Notes: generated by a model from the letters alone, not told the origin. A stretch of 64,000 bases of DNA from an uncultured Collinsella sp. (GCA_934647195.1 CAKUFD010000010.1:1-64000); one strand, 5' to 3'; shown: positions 9,101 to 17,879, counted from the stretch's first letter. A program made the numbers and translations.

Positions 9101-10120
9101 ATGTTCATGGACCGCTGGCAAGCATTTGGAAAGCTGATCGGCTCCAAGATGCCTTTTATCGTCCCCTGCTGCGTGGCGGCAGGAGTGCTCCTTCCCCAAG
9201 TGTTCTCGCCCGTTCGCGCCATCGTGCCCATCATGTTCGCCTTCATGACGTTTCAAGGGTCTCTCAACAATACCGTCCATCAGCTTGTTGGCGTATTCAA
9301 GCACCCCAAGGACCTCATCGTCATCCTGCTTATCAGTCAGGTCTTCATGACAGTGCTTGCCTATCTCCTGGCAAGCTTGCTATTCGCCGGCAACGTCAAC
9401 CTCATCACCGGCATCGTGCTTGAATACAGCGTACCCGTGGCGGTAGTCAGCTTTATGTGGGTCGGTATGTTTCACGGTGATGGGCCCCTCGGGCTTGCCG
9501 TCATCCTGATCTCCACCGTGCTCGCACCCTTTAGCATCCCGCTAACGCTTCAGGTTTTGATGGGGCACTCCATTCAAATCGACGCCGGCAAGATGATCTT
9601 CGACATGGTGTTGATGATCGCCCTCCCCGCGCTTGCAGGCATGATGGTCAACGAGTTGACCCACGGCTGGGGACATGAGCGCCTCTCCCCTGCCATCTCG
9701 CCTGCCTGCCGTGCGCTGCTCGTAATCATCATCACGGCGAATTCAACCGCGATGTCTTCCTATGTACTCCATATGACCTGGGAGCGCGTCGCCGTGGCAC
9801 TCTTCATCTTTGTCTACGCCTGCAGCGGATACATCTGGGGCATGCTGGTCGCACGCCTTCTGCACCAGCCGCAGCCGACGCTCATCACCATGAGCTTCAC
9901 CTGCGGTCTGCGCAACATCTCTTCGGGCGCGGTCATCGCCAGCCAGTACTTCCCAGGCGAAGTGGTCTTCCCCGTGATGTGCGGCACCCTGTTCCAACAG
10001 ATGCTCGCCGCATTTTTCGGCGCACTCATCCATCGTCTCTACGACGAGGACGCCGCGTCGACAAGCATCGGTGCCGCACACGAAAACGAGGTTCCGGCAT
10101 CAAGCCCGCTCGTCAAGTAG
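9101..10120 (+). CDS. Bile acid:sodium symporter (BASS) family transporter
   Basis: The 339-residue protein is an integral membrane protein with about nine to ten hydrophobic segments, starting near residue 16 and ending near 320. The repeated inverted topology, the internal glycine/proline-rich segments and the motif region TCGLRNISSGAVIASQYFP fit the BASS/ArsB-like superfamily, which includes sodium-coupled carriers for bile acids and small organic acids. The substrate is not predictable; in a gut organism bile-acid or 2-ketoacid transport is plausible but unproven. ATG 9101 follows AGAGGACC; a second ATG lies two codons later. The gene is divergent from recJ. Its last 21 bases overlap the 3' end of the convergent DUF4931 gene. 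Confidence 0.8.
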   Translation: MFMDRWQAFGKLIGSKMPFIVPCCVAAGVLLPQVFSPVRAIVPIMFAFMTFQGSLNNTVHQLVGVFKHPKDLIVILLISQVFMTVLAYLLASLLFAGNVNLITGIVLEYSVPVAVVSFMWVGMFHGDGPLGLAVILISTVLAPFSIPLTLQVLMGHSIQIDAGKMIFDMVLMIALPALAGMMVNELTHGWGHERLSPAISPACRALLVIIITANSTAMSSYVLHMTWERVAVALFIFVYACSGYIWGMLVARLLHQPQPTLITMSFTCGLRNISSGAVIASQYFPGEVVFPVMCGTLFQQMLAAFFGALIHRLYDEDAASTSIGAAHENEVPASSPLVK

Positions 10121-10897
10121 TTCCCGCAGGCGTTCGGCATCGTGCCCAAGCGTTGTCTCGGCGTTGCACTGCGCCAAGCGATAACCCACAAAATAGGGCG
10201 AAACCACCCAGCGCGGGAGTGCCTTGGCGATCGTCATGCCCTCCATGTGATAGAAAAAGAGGTTGTACGACGAGGCACGCCCGCCGTGATGCTCGTTGAG
10301 AACATAGTCCACAACCGACTGAATCGCATCGGCAAAGCGGTTGGTGTCCTCGATGTCCTCAGGCGCGTCACCGTGGGCAAGACCTTGCGGACAGATAACG
10401 TTTACCTCGAAAAAGCCCACGATAGGATCGGTAGAGATGGTCACGCGCACACGACCGCGCCGCCACACGTCGATGCCTTCGAAGTGCCTCATCGAAATCG
10501 CCGCATAGCCGTCTTCCTGCTCGAGACCAACGATCTGCATATGAGGATGGGTGAGGCTTCCGCCCGAGAGCGGGCCCATGTTCTTGTACATGAGGACGCT
10601 ACGGTACCTGCCCGAACCGATCATCTGCTCCCAGCAGGACAGCGCGAAGCGAATCATATCGTGGAGCTCCTCGGGTTCATATGTAGTGATATCCGCATCA
10701 TGATTGGCCGACTCGATGAGCACGGTCTGCATGGTGTGACGCAGCGTGCGGAACTTATTCTGCAGCCAGATACGGTCCCCATCGCGGCGAATGATGTTCT
10801 CGAGCGCATCGACGTCGCAAAACGGACACGATGTGCCCGGTCGGCGGTTATCGTCCGGCTTGCCCTTTGCCTTTACCACATCGAACACCAGCGTCAT
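10100..10897 (-). CDS. DUF4931 / GalT-like HIT-superfamily protein
   Basis: The 265-residue protein resembles DUF4931 proteins, distant relatives of galactose-1-phosphate uridylyltransferase in the HIT superfamily. A CPFC zinc-knuckle-like motif is at about residues 24-27. The nucleotide-transfer motif THPHMQIVG is near 115, matching the HxHxQ pattern of GalT, where the central histidine is uridylylated. This suggests a nucleotidyl transferase or hydrolase acting on a sugar phosphate or dinucleotide; no specific substrate can be named. The start at 10897 is the first ATG of the conserved frame. Its stop codon lies inside the convergent transporter gene, an unusual 21-bp tail-to-tail overlap. 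Confidence 0.75.
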   Translation of the reverse strand: MTLVFDVVKAKGKPDDNRRPGTSCPFCDVDALENIIRRDGDRIWLQNKFRTLRHTMQTVLIESANHDADITTYEPEELHDMIRFALSCWEQMIGSGRYRSVLMYKNMGPLSGGSLTHPHMQIVGLEQEDGYAAISMRHFEGIDVWRRGRVRVTISTDPIVGFFEVNVICPQGLAHGDAPEDIEDTNRFADAIQSVVDYVLNEHHGGRASSYNLFFYHMEGMTIAKALPRWVVSPYFVGYRLAQCNAETTLGHDAERLRELLDERA

Positions 10898-11009
10898 ATT
10901 TGCCCCCTCGGTCTCATATCGACAGAAGTATCGCGCACCCTTGCGAAGGCAGGCAAGTCTGCGGTAAACCCTGGTGGAATCATTACATGGGCGAGCTGCC
11001 TCACCTACG

Positions 11010-11107
11010 CCGGAGGGGGGACGCTATTGCCTCCATGCTCAAACATACTCGCGTCCTACGGACGCTGCGTAACTGCGCGTGGAGGCAATAGCGTCCCCCC
11101 CTTCCGG
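11010..11107. repeat. Palindromic element A (conserved core, variable arms)
   Basis: Perfect 21-bp arms (11015-11035 and 11080-11100), extended by CCGG on both sides, enclose a 44-base centre. The centre reads TGCTCAAACATACTCGCG, then a mini-hairpin TCCTACGGA, then CGCTGCGTAACTGCGCG. Element B at 11147-11243 carries the same centre on the opposite strand inside completely different arms. Both lie downstream of the liv operon. The shared core with non-shared but self-complementary arms makes this more than a chance terminator. Confidence 0.8.
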
Positions 11108-11146
11108 CAAGGTGCCATGCTTGGCGAAAATCAAGCAGTTACCCCA

Positions 11147-11243
11147 GGAGCCGAGGCCTCCCTGTCCCCTCACGCGCAGTTACGCAGCGCTCGCAAGAGC
11201 GCGAGTATGTCTGAGCATGAGGGGACGGGGAGGCCTCGGCTCC
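11147..11243. repeat. Palindromic element B (same core as A, inverted)
   Basis: Arms of 26 bp (11147-11172 and 11218-11243) match at 25 positions; the one exception would be a G-U pair in RNA. The 45-base centre, read on the minus strand, is TGCTCAGACATACTCGCG, then CTCTTGCGAG, then CGCTGCGTAACTGCGCG. It matches element A at 34 of the 35 positions outside the mini-hairpin. The mini-hairpin differs in sequence but still pairs in both copies, a covariation-like signal pointing to a structured RNA or DNA element. Confidence 0.8.
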
Positions 11244-11268
11244 GAGCAGGTCGAACCTCTTCAAAGCA

Positions 11269-11304
11269 AAGGGCGACACCGACCGTTGATGCGATGTCGC
11301 CCTT
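11269..11304 (-). terminator. Intrinsic terminator of the liv operon
   Basis: Ten-base arms AAGGGCGACA (11269-11278) and TGTCGCCCTT (11295-11304) lie 26 bases past the livF stop. On the minus strand they are followed by TTTGCTTT. Confidence 0.65.
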
Positions 11305-11329
11305 GGATGAAACAATATGTTGCGAAGCG

Positions 11330-12043
11330 TCAGCCGCCCAGGTAGGCACGGCGGACGTCGTCGTTATGCAGGAGTTCCTGACCCGTACCGCTCAAGGTGA
11401 TGTTGCCCGTCTCCATCACGTAGCCGCGCGTAGCGATGGACAGCGCCATCTGCGCGTTTTGCTCGACCAGCAAAATCGTGGTGCCCGCCTTATGCAGGTC
11501 CTCGATGATCTGGAAGATCTGCTCGATCAGGATGGGGGCAAGGCCCATAGAAGGCTCGTCGAGCATGAGCAGTTTGGGGTTACTCATGAGGGCGCGACCC
11601 ATGGCGAGCATCTGCTGTTCACCGCCGGAAAGGGTGCCTGCAACCTGGCGACGGCGCTCCTTCAGGCGCGGGAACTGCTCGTAGACGCGCTCGAGGCCGG
11701 GAGCAATAGTGCTCTTGGGCTGCGTATAGGCGCCCATCTCGAGGTTCTCCTCAACCGACATCTCAAGGAAGACACGGCGTCCCTCGGGCACCTGGGCCAA
11801 GCCTTTAGCAACGAGCTTATCGGCAGGCGTGTGGGCGATGTCCTCGCCCTGGAACTTGATGGAGCCCGTCTTGGAGCGCAGCAGGCCCGAGACGGTCTTG
11901 AGGGTCGTGGATTTGCCGGCACCGTTGGCGCCGATCAAGGCCACGATCTCGTCTTTATTGACCTCGAAGGAAACGTTCTTGATGGCGTGGATGGCGCCGT
12001 ACCAGACGTTGGCGTTGTATACGGAAAGCATCGGTTCTGCCAT
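11330..12043 (-). CDS. livF: Branched-chain amino acid ABC transporter ATPase LivF
   Basis: The 237-residue cytoplasmic ATPase powers a branched-chain amino acid importer with LivG, LivM and LivH. Walker A GANGAGKST is near residue 38, the signature LSGGEQQML near 135 and Walker B LLMLDEPSMGL near 155. VPEGRRVFLEMSVEENLEMGA is characteristic of LivF rather than LivG. The frame is open further upstream but ATG 12043 is chosen because AAGGAGG lies 12 bases before it and the LivF family starts here. It begins 4 bases after the livG stop, so the two genes are translationally close in one operon. Confidence 0.93.
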   Translation of the reverse strand: MAEPMLSVYNANVWYGAIHAIKNVSFEVNKDEIVALIGANGAGKSTTLKTVSGLLRSKTGSIKFQGEDIAHTPADKLVAKGLAQVPEGRRVFLEMSVEENLEMGAYTQPKSTIAPGLERVYEQFPRLKERRRQVAGTLSGGEQQMLAMGRALMSNPKLLMLDEPSMGLAPILIEQIFQIIEDLHKAGTTILLVEQNAQMALSIATRGYVMETGNITLSGTGQELLHNDDVRRAYLGG

Positions 12044-12047
12044 GGCG

Positions 12048-12899
12048 CTACGCCTCCTTCTTCTTGCCCAGATAGGCCTCGATGACGGTTTCGTTGTTCT
12101 GGATCTCCTCGGCCGTGCCCTTAGCGATGACCTTGCCAAAGGAAAGCACACAGATACCCTCGCAGATGTTCATGACCAGGCTCATATCGTGCTCGATCAG
12201 CATGATGGCGATACCAAAGGTGTCGCGAATCTTAACGATGTTCTCCATGAGCTCCGCCGTCTCGGACGGGTTCATGCCGGCTGCGGGCTCGTCAAGCAGC
12301 AGCAAGGAGGGATTGGTCGCAAGTGCGCGCACAATCTCCAGACGACGCTGGGCACCATAGGGCAGGCTTCCGGCTTGGTCGTTCGCATGCTTTTCCATAT
12401 CGAAGATGGAAAGCAGCTCCATCGCACGCTCATGCGCCTGCTTCTCGTGCTTCCAGTAGCTAGGGAGACGCAAGACGCCCTCGAGGCCCGTGTACTTCTC
12501 CTGGTTGTGCAGGCCGACCTTGACGTTGTCCTCGACCGTCATGGACGAGAACAGGCGGATGTTCTGGAACGTACGAGCGATGCCCATGCGATTGACCTGG
12601 CTCACGGTCTTGCCGCTCGTGTCCTGGCCGTTGAGCAGAATGGTTCCGTTCGTGGGCTGGTACACCTTGGTAAGCAGGTTGAAAACGGTGGTCTTGCCGG
12701 CACCGTTAGGGCCAATGAGACCGGCGATCTCGGTCTTGCCGATGGTGAGATTAAAATCGTCGACTGCCTTCAGGCCGCCAAACTCGATACCCAGGTGGAT
12801 ACACTCGAGCGCCGGCGTCTGGTCGACGTCGCGATCGGGGACGATGGCGCGACTGGGATAGGGCACCATCTTGCCCTTTTCGAACTCGAACTTAGACAT
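12048..12899 (-). CDS. livG: Branched-chain amino acid ABC transporter ATPase LivG
   Basis: The 283-residue ATPase is the second nucleotide-binding subunit of the Liv importer. Walker A GPNGAGKTT, the LivG-typical ARTFQNIRLFSSMTVEDNV, the signature LPYGAQRRLEIVRAL, and Walker B LLLLDEPAAGMNP are all present. The C-terminal GKVIAKGTAEEIQNNETVIEAYLG is the usual BCA_ABC_TP_C tail. There is an N-terminal extension of about 30 residues before the ABC fold. ATG 12899 follows GGGGAGGTC. It overlaps the 3' end of livM by 8 bases, indicating coupled translation. Confidence 0.93.
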   Translation of the reverse strand: MSKFEFEKGKMVPYPSRAIVPDRDVDQTPALECIHLGIEFGGLKAVDDFNLTIGKTEIAGLIGPNGAGKTTVFNLLTKVYQPTNGTILLNGQDTSGKTVSQVNRMGIARTFQNIRLFSSMTVEDNVKVGLHNQEKYTGLEGVLRLPSYWKHEKQAHERAMELLSIFDMEKHANDQAGSLPYGAQRRLEIVRALATNPSLLLLDEPAAGMNPSETAELMENIVKIRDTFGIAIMLIEHDMSLVMNICEGICVLSFGKVIAKGTAEEIQNNETVIEAYLGKKKEA

Positions 12900-13962
12900 T
12901 GGCTTCGACCTCCCCCTTCTTCTTGGGCTTAAAGCGGGCGATGAAGCCTTGGATCTGAGGGCTGTTGGTGCAGATCATCACGAGGATGAGGACGATGGCG
13001 TAGACGAGCATGCGGTAATCGGAGAACTCACGCAGCGCCTCAGGAAGGATCGTGAGCACCGCGGCAGCGATAACGGAGCCGCGCATGTTGCCCAGGCCGC
13101 CCAGGACCACGAAGACCAGGATGAGAATCGAGGTGTTGAAGTCGAACTTAGTGGCGGAAAGCTGCGAGAAGTTGCCGCCAAAGAGCGCTCCAGCAGCACC
13201 GGCAAGGGCGGCGGAGACCACAAAGGCGATCATGCGGTACTTGGTGACGGAGATACCCACGCTCTCGGCAGCGATGCGATTGTCGCGCACGGCCTCGATC
13301 GCACGGCCGGTGCGGCTGCGCACCAGGTTGAGTACGACGACAAGCGCGATCATGATGAGCACGAAACCGGCCACGAACGTGGAGTAAGTGGAAACGCCCG
13401 AGGCGCCCTGGGCGCCCTTGATGATGGCGATGCCATCGCCCATCAGGTGCAAATCGTCGACCGTGGCGTTGCCCCTGAGATTGAACACGACGTGCAGGCC
13501 GTGAGCGTCGACGCCCACGATCAGGCAGGTCACAACCTCCTTGATGATCTCGCCAAAAGCAAGGGTGACGATAGCCAAGTAGTCGCCGCGCAGGCGGAGC
13601 ACCGGAATGCCGATGATGAAGCCGGCAATGGCAGCAAAGACCGCGCCGACAACGATGCTCACAATGAGCGCGAGCGTCTGGGGCGCGCCCGCCGCCTGCA
13701 TGGAGACGGCGGTAACGATACCCGTGTATGCGCCGATGCTCATGAAACCGGCATGGCCGAGCGAAAGGTCGCCTGCAATACCGACCACAAGGTTCAGGGA
13801 AATGGCCATCACGATATAGGCGGTGATGGGCACCAGCTGGCCGGCGAACATGCGCGGAATCATATGGTTGGCCTGCATGAAGAAGACCGCCAGGAACGCA
13901 ACGATAACAAGACCGTAGGTGATGAAATCGGAGCGCGTCTGCTTATTCTTGAGGAAGTTCAT
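12892..13962 (-). CDS. livM: Branched-chain amino acid ABC transporter permease LivM
   Basis: The 356-residue membrane protein is the LivM permease of the importer, with about ten hydrophobic segments. The family loop EAVRDNRIAAESVGISVTKYRM, which contacts the ATPase, is present in the middle. LGNMRGSVIAAAVLTILPE near the C-terminus is also typical. ATG 13962 with AGGTGGG five bases upstream is preferred; a GTG at 13971, directly after the livH stop, is the alternative. Overlap with livG and contact with livH place it inside the operon. Confidence 0.92.
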   Translation of the reverse strand: MNFLKNKQTRSDFITYGLVIVAFLAVFFMQANHMIPRMFAGQLVPITAYIVMAISLNLVVGIAGDLSLGHAGFMSIGAYTGIVTAVSMQAAGAPQTLALIVSIVVGAVFAAIAGFIIGIPVLRLRGDYLAIVTLAFGEIIKEVVTCLIVGVDAHGLHVVFNLRGNATVDDLHLMGDGIAIIKGAQGASGVSTYSTFVAGFVLIMIALVVVLNLVRSRTGRAIEAVRDNRIAAESVGISVTKYRMIAFVVSAALAGAAGALFGGNFSQLSATKFDFNTSILILVFVVLGGLGNMRGSVIAAAVLTILPEALREFSDYRMLVYAIVLILVMICTNSPQIQGFIARFKPKKKGEVEANV

Positions 13963-13971
13963 GATGCCCAC

Positions 13972-14853
13972 CTACACCTTCTCCGGGACGTACTTGCCCA
14001 GAAGGCCCGCGGGCTTGACCAGAAGCACCACGATAAGCACGGCGAACACGATAGAGTTGGCGAGCGACGTAGAGATGTACGCCTGCGCCATAGCCTCGAT
14101 GATACCGAGCAAAACGCCGCCCACAAACGCACCGGGGATGGAGCCGATGCCGCCAAAGACGGCAGCGGTAAAGGCCTTGATGCCGGGCATGGCGCCCGTC
14201 GTGGGCTGCAGCACCGGAGAGTAGGAGCACAGCAGCACGCCGGCGATGGCGGCAAGCGCAGAGCCGATGGCAAACGTCATCGAGATGGTGCGGTTGACAT
14301 TGATGCCCATGAGCTGAGCGGCCGCTTTATCCTCGGAGCAGGCGCGCATGGCCTTGCCCATCTTGGACTTGGAGGTGAACCACATGAGCGCCACCATGAT
14401 CAAAATGCAGGCAAGGATGGTGACGAGCGACACGGCAGAAACGTTAAACTGCGCCAGAAACGCCGGGACCGGGAACTTGACCAGCGAGGTGAAGTTCTTG
14501 GGCGTAGCACCCCACAGCAGCTGCGCGGCGTTTTGCAAGAAGTAGGAAACGCCGATAGCCGTGATGAGGACCGCAAGCGGACCCGCAGCTCGCAGGGGGC
14601 GATATGCGAGGCCCTCGACGAGCATGCCCAGCACGGTGCAGACGACGACGGACAGGACTACCGAAAGCCAACCAGGCAGCCCCAGGTACGATGTGGCGCA
14701 AAACGAAACGTACGCACCGACCATGATCACGTCGCCATGGGCGAAGTTGAGCATCTTGGCGATACCGTAAACCATGGTGTAGCCGAGCGCGATGATCGCG
14801 TAGACGCTGCCCATGGACAGGCCGTTCACCAGATACTGAATGAATACCGTCAT
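13972..14853 (-). CDS. livH: Branched-chain amino acid ABC transporter permease LivH
   Basis: The 293-residue membrane permease pairs with LivM. The N-terminal NGLSMGSVYAIIALGYTMVYGI is the LivH signature, and the coupling loop (SKMGKAMRACSEDKAAAQLMGIN) and AFTAAVFGGIGSIPGAFVGG follow. Eight or so hydrophobic segments are visible. ATG 14853 has AAGGAGGGTG upstream. It is separated from livK by about 200 bases containing a strong terminator, so the livHMGF part is either reached by read-through or has its own promoter. Confidence 0.93.
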   Translation of the reverse strand: MTVFIQYLVNGLSMGSVYAIIALGYTMVYGIAKMLNFAHGDVIMVGAYVSFCATSYLGLPGWLSVVLSVVVCTVLGMLVEGLAYRPLRAAGPLAVLITAIGVSYFLQNAAQLLWGATPKNFTSLVKFPVPAFLAQFNVSAVSLVTILACILIMVALMWFTSKSKMGKAMRACSEDKAAAQLMGINVNRTISMTFAIGSALAAIAGVLLCSYSPVLQPTTGAMPGIKAFTAAVFGGIGSIPGAFVGGVLLGIIEAMAQAYISTSLANSIVFAVLIVVLLVKPAGLLGKYVPEKV

Positions 14854-14982
14854 GTTTCACACCCTCCTTTCGTTATGTGACTCGATTAGGATAGGCCGCC
14901 CCCAATGCGGCATACAAGGGGCGAAACCCTCCCGTAAAACAGGGGTAACGGTCAAGAAATACACCTTGCCCCGATAGGGAAA

Positions 14983-15013
14983 AAGCAGGGGTGGAATAGT
15001 TCCACCCCTGCTT
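14983..15013 (-). terminator. Strong hairpin terminator between livK and livH
   Basis: Perfect 14-bp arms (14983-14996 and 15000-15013) with a 3-base loop are followed on the minus strand by TTTCCC. Placed between the binding-protein gene and the permease gene, it is the kind of partial terminator that raises binding-protein expression over membrane subunits. Confidence 0.75.
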
Positions 15014-15050
15014 ATGTTACGTGCACGTATGTGCAAGCACTCCGCGGCGC

Positions 15051-16247
15051 TTAGGCCTGGACGTACTTACCGTCCTTGATGACGTACGCGGTCGGGTCCT
15101 TCTGAACCTCGCCCTTGTCATTCCACGTCAGGGTGCCGGTCAGGCCCTCGACGGTGATCTTGGTCATAGCCTCGGAAAGCTTGGCGGAAGCTTCTGCCGG
15201 ATCGACGTCGGCAGGAAGGCCAGCTTCCTTAAGAGCCTCGGCCACTGCGTGGACGCCGTCATAGGCGTCGGCGGCAAACTGATCGGGGGTCTTACCGTAA
15301 GCGTCCTGGTAGGCCTTCACGAAGTCGGCGTTCTTCTCGTCATCGGCGGAGAACGGGGTCATGAGCAGCAGGCCCTCGGCAAGGGAGGTGTCGAAGCCCT
15401 CGACGCCCAGGATGCCGTCCATACCGTCGCAGCCCATCATCTTGACCTCATAGCCCATATCGGAAGCGTTCTTGAGGAGCACCGATGCCGGGGTGTAGTA
15501 GATCGGGGCGAAGATCATCGTCGCGCCCTTCTCTTTGGCCTTGGTGAGCTGATTGGTGAAGGTGGTCTGAGAGTCGTCCTTGAAGGTCTCCTCGTCGACG
15601 ATCTCGAGCTTGGACTCGGCGGCCTGCTCCTTGAAGGCATCGGCGATGCCGGAGGAATAGGAGTCGCCGGAGTTGTAGAACAGGACGAACTTCTCGTCGC
15701 CGTAGTTGGCAGCGAGGAATTTAGCAGCGTTGACACCCTGGTTGGGGTCGGTGAAGCACACCTGGAAGACGTTGCTCTTGCCCTTGGTGACGTCCGTGGA
15801 AGAAGCGGACGGGGTGATCATGAAGATCTGAGGATCTTGCGCTGCGACCTCGGCCACGGCAACGGAAGCGCCGGTGGTGGTGGGGCCGACGAGCGCCTGC
15901 ATGCCCCAATCGGCAAGGGTGTTGAACGCAGTGACCGACTTCTCGCCGTCGGCGACATCGTCCTCGCTCTTGCTCACGAAGTTATAGGTGTCGTCGGAAA
16001 AATCCTTGCAGCCGAGTTCGACACCGTTGCACACGGAGATGCCGTAAGAAGCGGCGGCACCGGTCTTGGGGCCGATGGCACCGATCTTGAACTCGCCGCC
16101 CTTGGAGTTTGCCGATGCGGAACCGCTGTCGCCACCCTCGGAGGAGCAACCGGCTAGAATACCCGCGACCCCCAGACCAGCTGCGCTCGCGATAACGCTC
16201 CTGCGATTCATAACAGGGTTGAATGACTTACCGTTGAGGCTCGACAT
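15051..16247 (-). CDS. livK: Branched-chain amino acid-binding lipoprotein LivK (copy 1)
   Basis: The 398-residue protein is a type I periplasmic-binding-fold receptor anchored outside the membrane. It has a twin-arginine-like NRRSVIAS, a hydrophobic stretch and a lipobox LAGC at about residues 31-34. The mature part begins with an Ser/Gly-rich linker, then GGEFKIGAIGPKTGAAASYG and the Peripla_BP_6 fold. ATG 16247 is preferred over the longer frame because GGAGAG stands just upstream. It is closely related to the adjacent copy 2, with long identical stretches. It probably delivers leucine, isoleucine or valine, but related receptors bind other amino acids. Confidence 0.9.
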   Translation of the reverse strand: MSSLNGKSFNPVMNRRSVIASAAGLGVAGILAGCSSEGGDSGSASANSKGGEFKIGAIGPKTGAAASYGISVCNGVELGCKDFSDDTYNFVSKSEDDVADGEKSVTAFNTLADWGMQALVGPTTTGASVAVAEVAAQDPQIFMITPSASSTDVTKGKSNVFQVCFTDPNQGVNAAKFLAANYGDEKFVLFYNSGDSYSSGIADAFKEQAAESKLEIVDEETFKDDSQTTFTNQLTKAKEKGATMIFAPIYYTPASVLLKNASDMGYEVKMMGCDGMDGILGVEGFDTSLAEGLLLMTPFSADDEKNADFVKAYQDAYGKTPDQFAADAYDGVHAVAEALKEAGLPADVDPAEASAKLSEAMTKITVEGLTGTLTWNDKGEVQKDPTAYVIKDGKYVQA

Positions 16248-16488
16248 GCGGCTCTCCTTTCGATGACAGTCGGATTCCAATAGTACCGACAACTGCGAAC
16301 ACGCCCACGTTTGTGGGTGTTCAGAAGAATAATCGCTTTATCACCCGAAAGTAAGCAGCATTATGGGATTTCTTCCGCCAGGCCAAATCCCCTCGCGCGT
16401 CCGCGCCCCTGAGCACGGAAAACGTCATTTTCGCAGCTCAGATTAATTGTTTCAGAACGATTTCGACGCGCGAGGACAACGGCGGAGC

Positions 16489-17670
16489 CTATGCCTGGAC
16501 GTACTTGCCGTCCTTGATGACATAGGCGGTTGCGGGCTTTTCGACCTGACCTTCATCGTTCCACGTCAGGGTTCCGGTCAGGCCCTCGACCGTGATCTCG
16601 CGCATGGCATCAGCAAGCTTGGATGCCGCCTCGGCGGGGTCGACATCTGCAGAAACCCCCGCCTTCTCGATGGCGGCCGCGATGGCGTGCACGCAGTCAT
16701 AGGCGTCGGCGGCAAACTGGTTGGGAGTCTCGTCGTATGCGTCCTGGTAGGCCTTCACGAAGTCGGCGTTCTTCTCGTCATCGGCAGAGAACGGGGTCAT
16801 GAGCAGCAGGCCCTCGGCAAGGGAGGTGTCGAAGCCCTCCACCGCCAGGATGCCGTCCATGCCGTCGGTACCCATCATGGTCATCTCGTAGCCCATATCG
16901 GAAGCGTTCTTGAGCAGCACCGATGCCGGAGTGTAGTAGATCGGGGCGAAGATGAACGTGGCACCCTTCTCCTTGGCCGTGGTGAGCTGGTTGGTGAAAC
17001 TCGTGGACGATTCGTCCTTGAAGGTCTCGGTGTCCACGATATCGAGCTTGGACTTCTCCGCCTGCTCCTTGAAGGCATCGGCCACGCCGGAAGAGTAGGT
17101 GTCGGCAGAGTTGTAGAACAGGGCGATCTTCTCGTCCGGATAGTTCTCGGCAAGGAACTTGGCCGCACTCGTGCCCATCGTGGGGTCGGTGAAGCACACC
17201 TGGAATACGGTGGTCTTGCCCTTGGTGACATCGAGCGAAGATGCAGAAGGCGTGATCATGAGCATGTCGTCGGCGATCTCGCCGGAAACCGCCACGGCGG
17301 CACCGGTGGTCACAGGCCCCACGAGCGCCTGCATGCCCCAGTCGCACAGGGTGTTGAAAGCGGTGACGGCCTTCTCGCCGTCGGCCACATCGTCTTCGCT
17401 TTTGATCTCGAAGGTGATGTCTTTGGTGGAGAAATCCTTGATGGCGAGCTCCGCGCCGTTCCTGGCAAAGATGCCATAGGTGGCAGCAGCGCCCGTCAGC
17501 GGCCCGATGCAACCGATCTTAAACGTGGCACCCCCATCGGAAGAAGCGGAGCCGCTCTCGCCGGAAGATGAGCAGCCGGCAAGTGCGCCCGCGGCGGCAA
17601 GAGCGCCCAGGCCCGCGAACATGCCCCTGCGGCTTACGGTTGGATTGAGGATAGTGTTGAGGGTCGACAT
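16489..17670 (-). CDS. livK: Branched-chain amino acid-binding lipoprotein LivK (copy 2)
   Basis: The 393-residue paralogue of the neighbouring livK has the same plan: N-terminal VSRRGMFAG, hydrophobic core, lipobox ALAGC, short Ser/Gly linker, then the type I binding fold beginning TFKIGCIGPLTGAAATYG. The stretch from ASVLLKNASDMGYE through SLAEGLLLMTPFSADDEKNA to DFVKAYQDAYD is almost identical to copy 1, whereas the N-terminal lobe differs more, so ligand preference may differ. ATG 17670 follows GAGGAGAG. It is the first gene of the liv cluster, 240 bases upstream of copy 1. That gap carries an imperfect hairpin near 16299-16322 and probably the promoter of copy 1. Confidence 0.9.
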   Translation of the reverse strand: MSTLNTILNPTVSRRGMFAGLGALAAAGALAGCSSSGESGSASSDGGATFKIGCIGPLTGAAATYGIFARNGAELAIKDFSTKDITFEIKSEDDVADGEKAVTAFNTLCDWGMQALVGPVTTGAAVAVSGEIADDMLMITPSASSLDVTKGKTTVFQVCFTDPTMGTSAAKFLAENYPDEKIALFYNSADTYSSGVADAFKEQAEKSKLDIVDTETFKDESSTSFTNQLTTAKEKGATFIFAPIYYTPASVLLKNASDMGYEMTMMGTDGMDGILAVEGFDTSLAEGLLLMTPFSADDEKNADFVKAYQDAYDETPNQFAADAYDCVHAIAAAIEKAGVSADVDPAEAASKLADAMREITVEGLTGTLTWNDEGQVEKPATAYVIKDGKYVQA

Positions 17671-17879
17671 ACGACTCTCCTCTCGAACAGTGTCGGCACG
17701 CCGACAACGGTTTTTGCCATCCCGTTCCAAGCGCTGGATCCGTGTCGCCCGAACGTTGGGGAGAGACTACTCGTTTTTTCCGCACCGTTTGTTACAGGCT
17801 TGTTTTGTGTGTCTTGCCTGTTTCCAATATGTCCAAACGGTTTCCGCCAGCGCCGCCCTCGGGCTGCCGGCGCGATACC

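Noticed and set aside
10142..12085. 647-codon plus-strand frame crossing DUF4931, both palindromes and livF
   Set aside because: It runs antisense through two recognised genes and the repeats, so it is a chance frame.
12871..14880. 669-codon plus-strand frame opposite livM and livH
   Set aside because: The encoded His/Asp/Gly-rich sequence is the antisense of membrane helices; no independent support.
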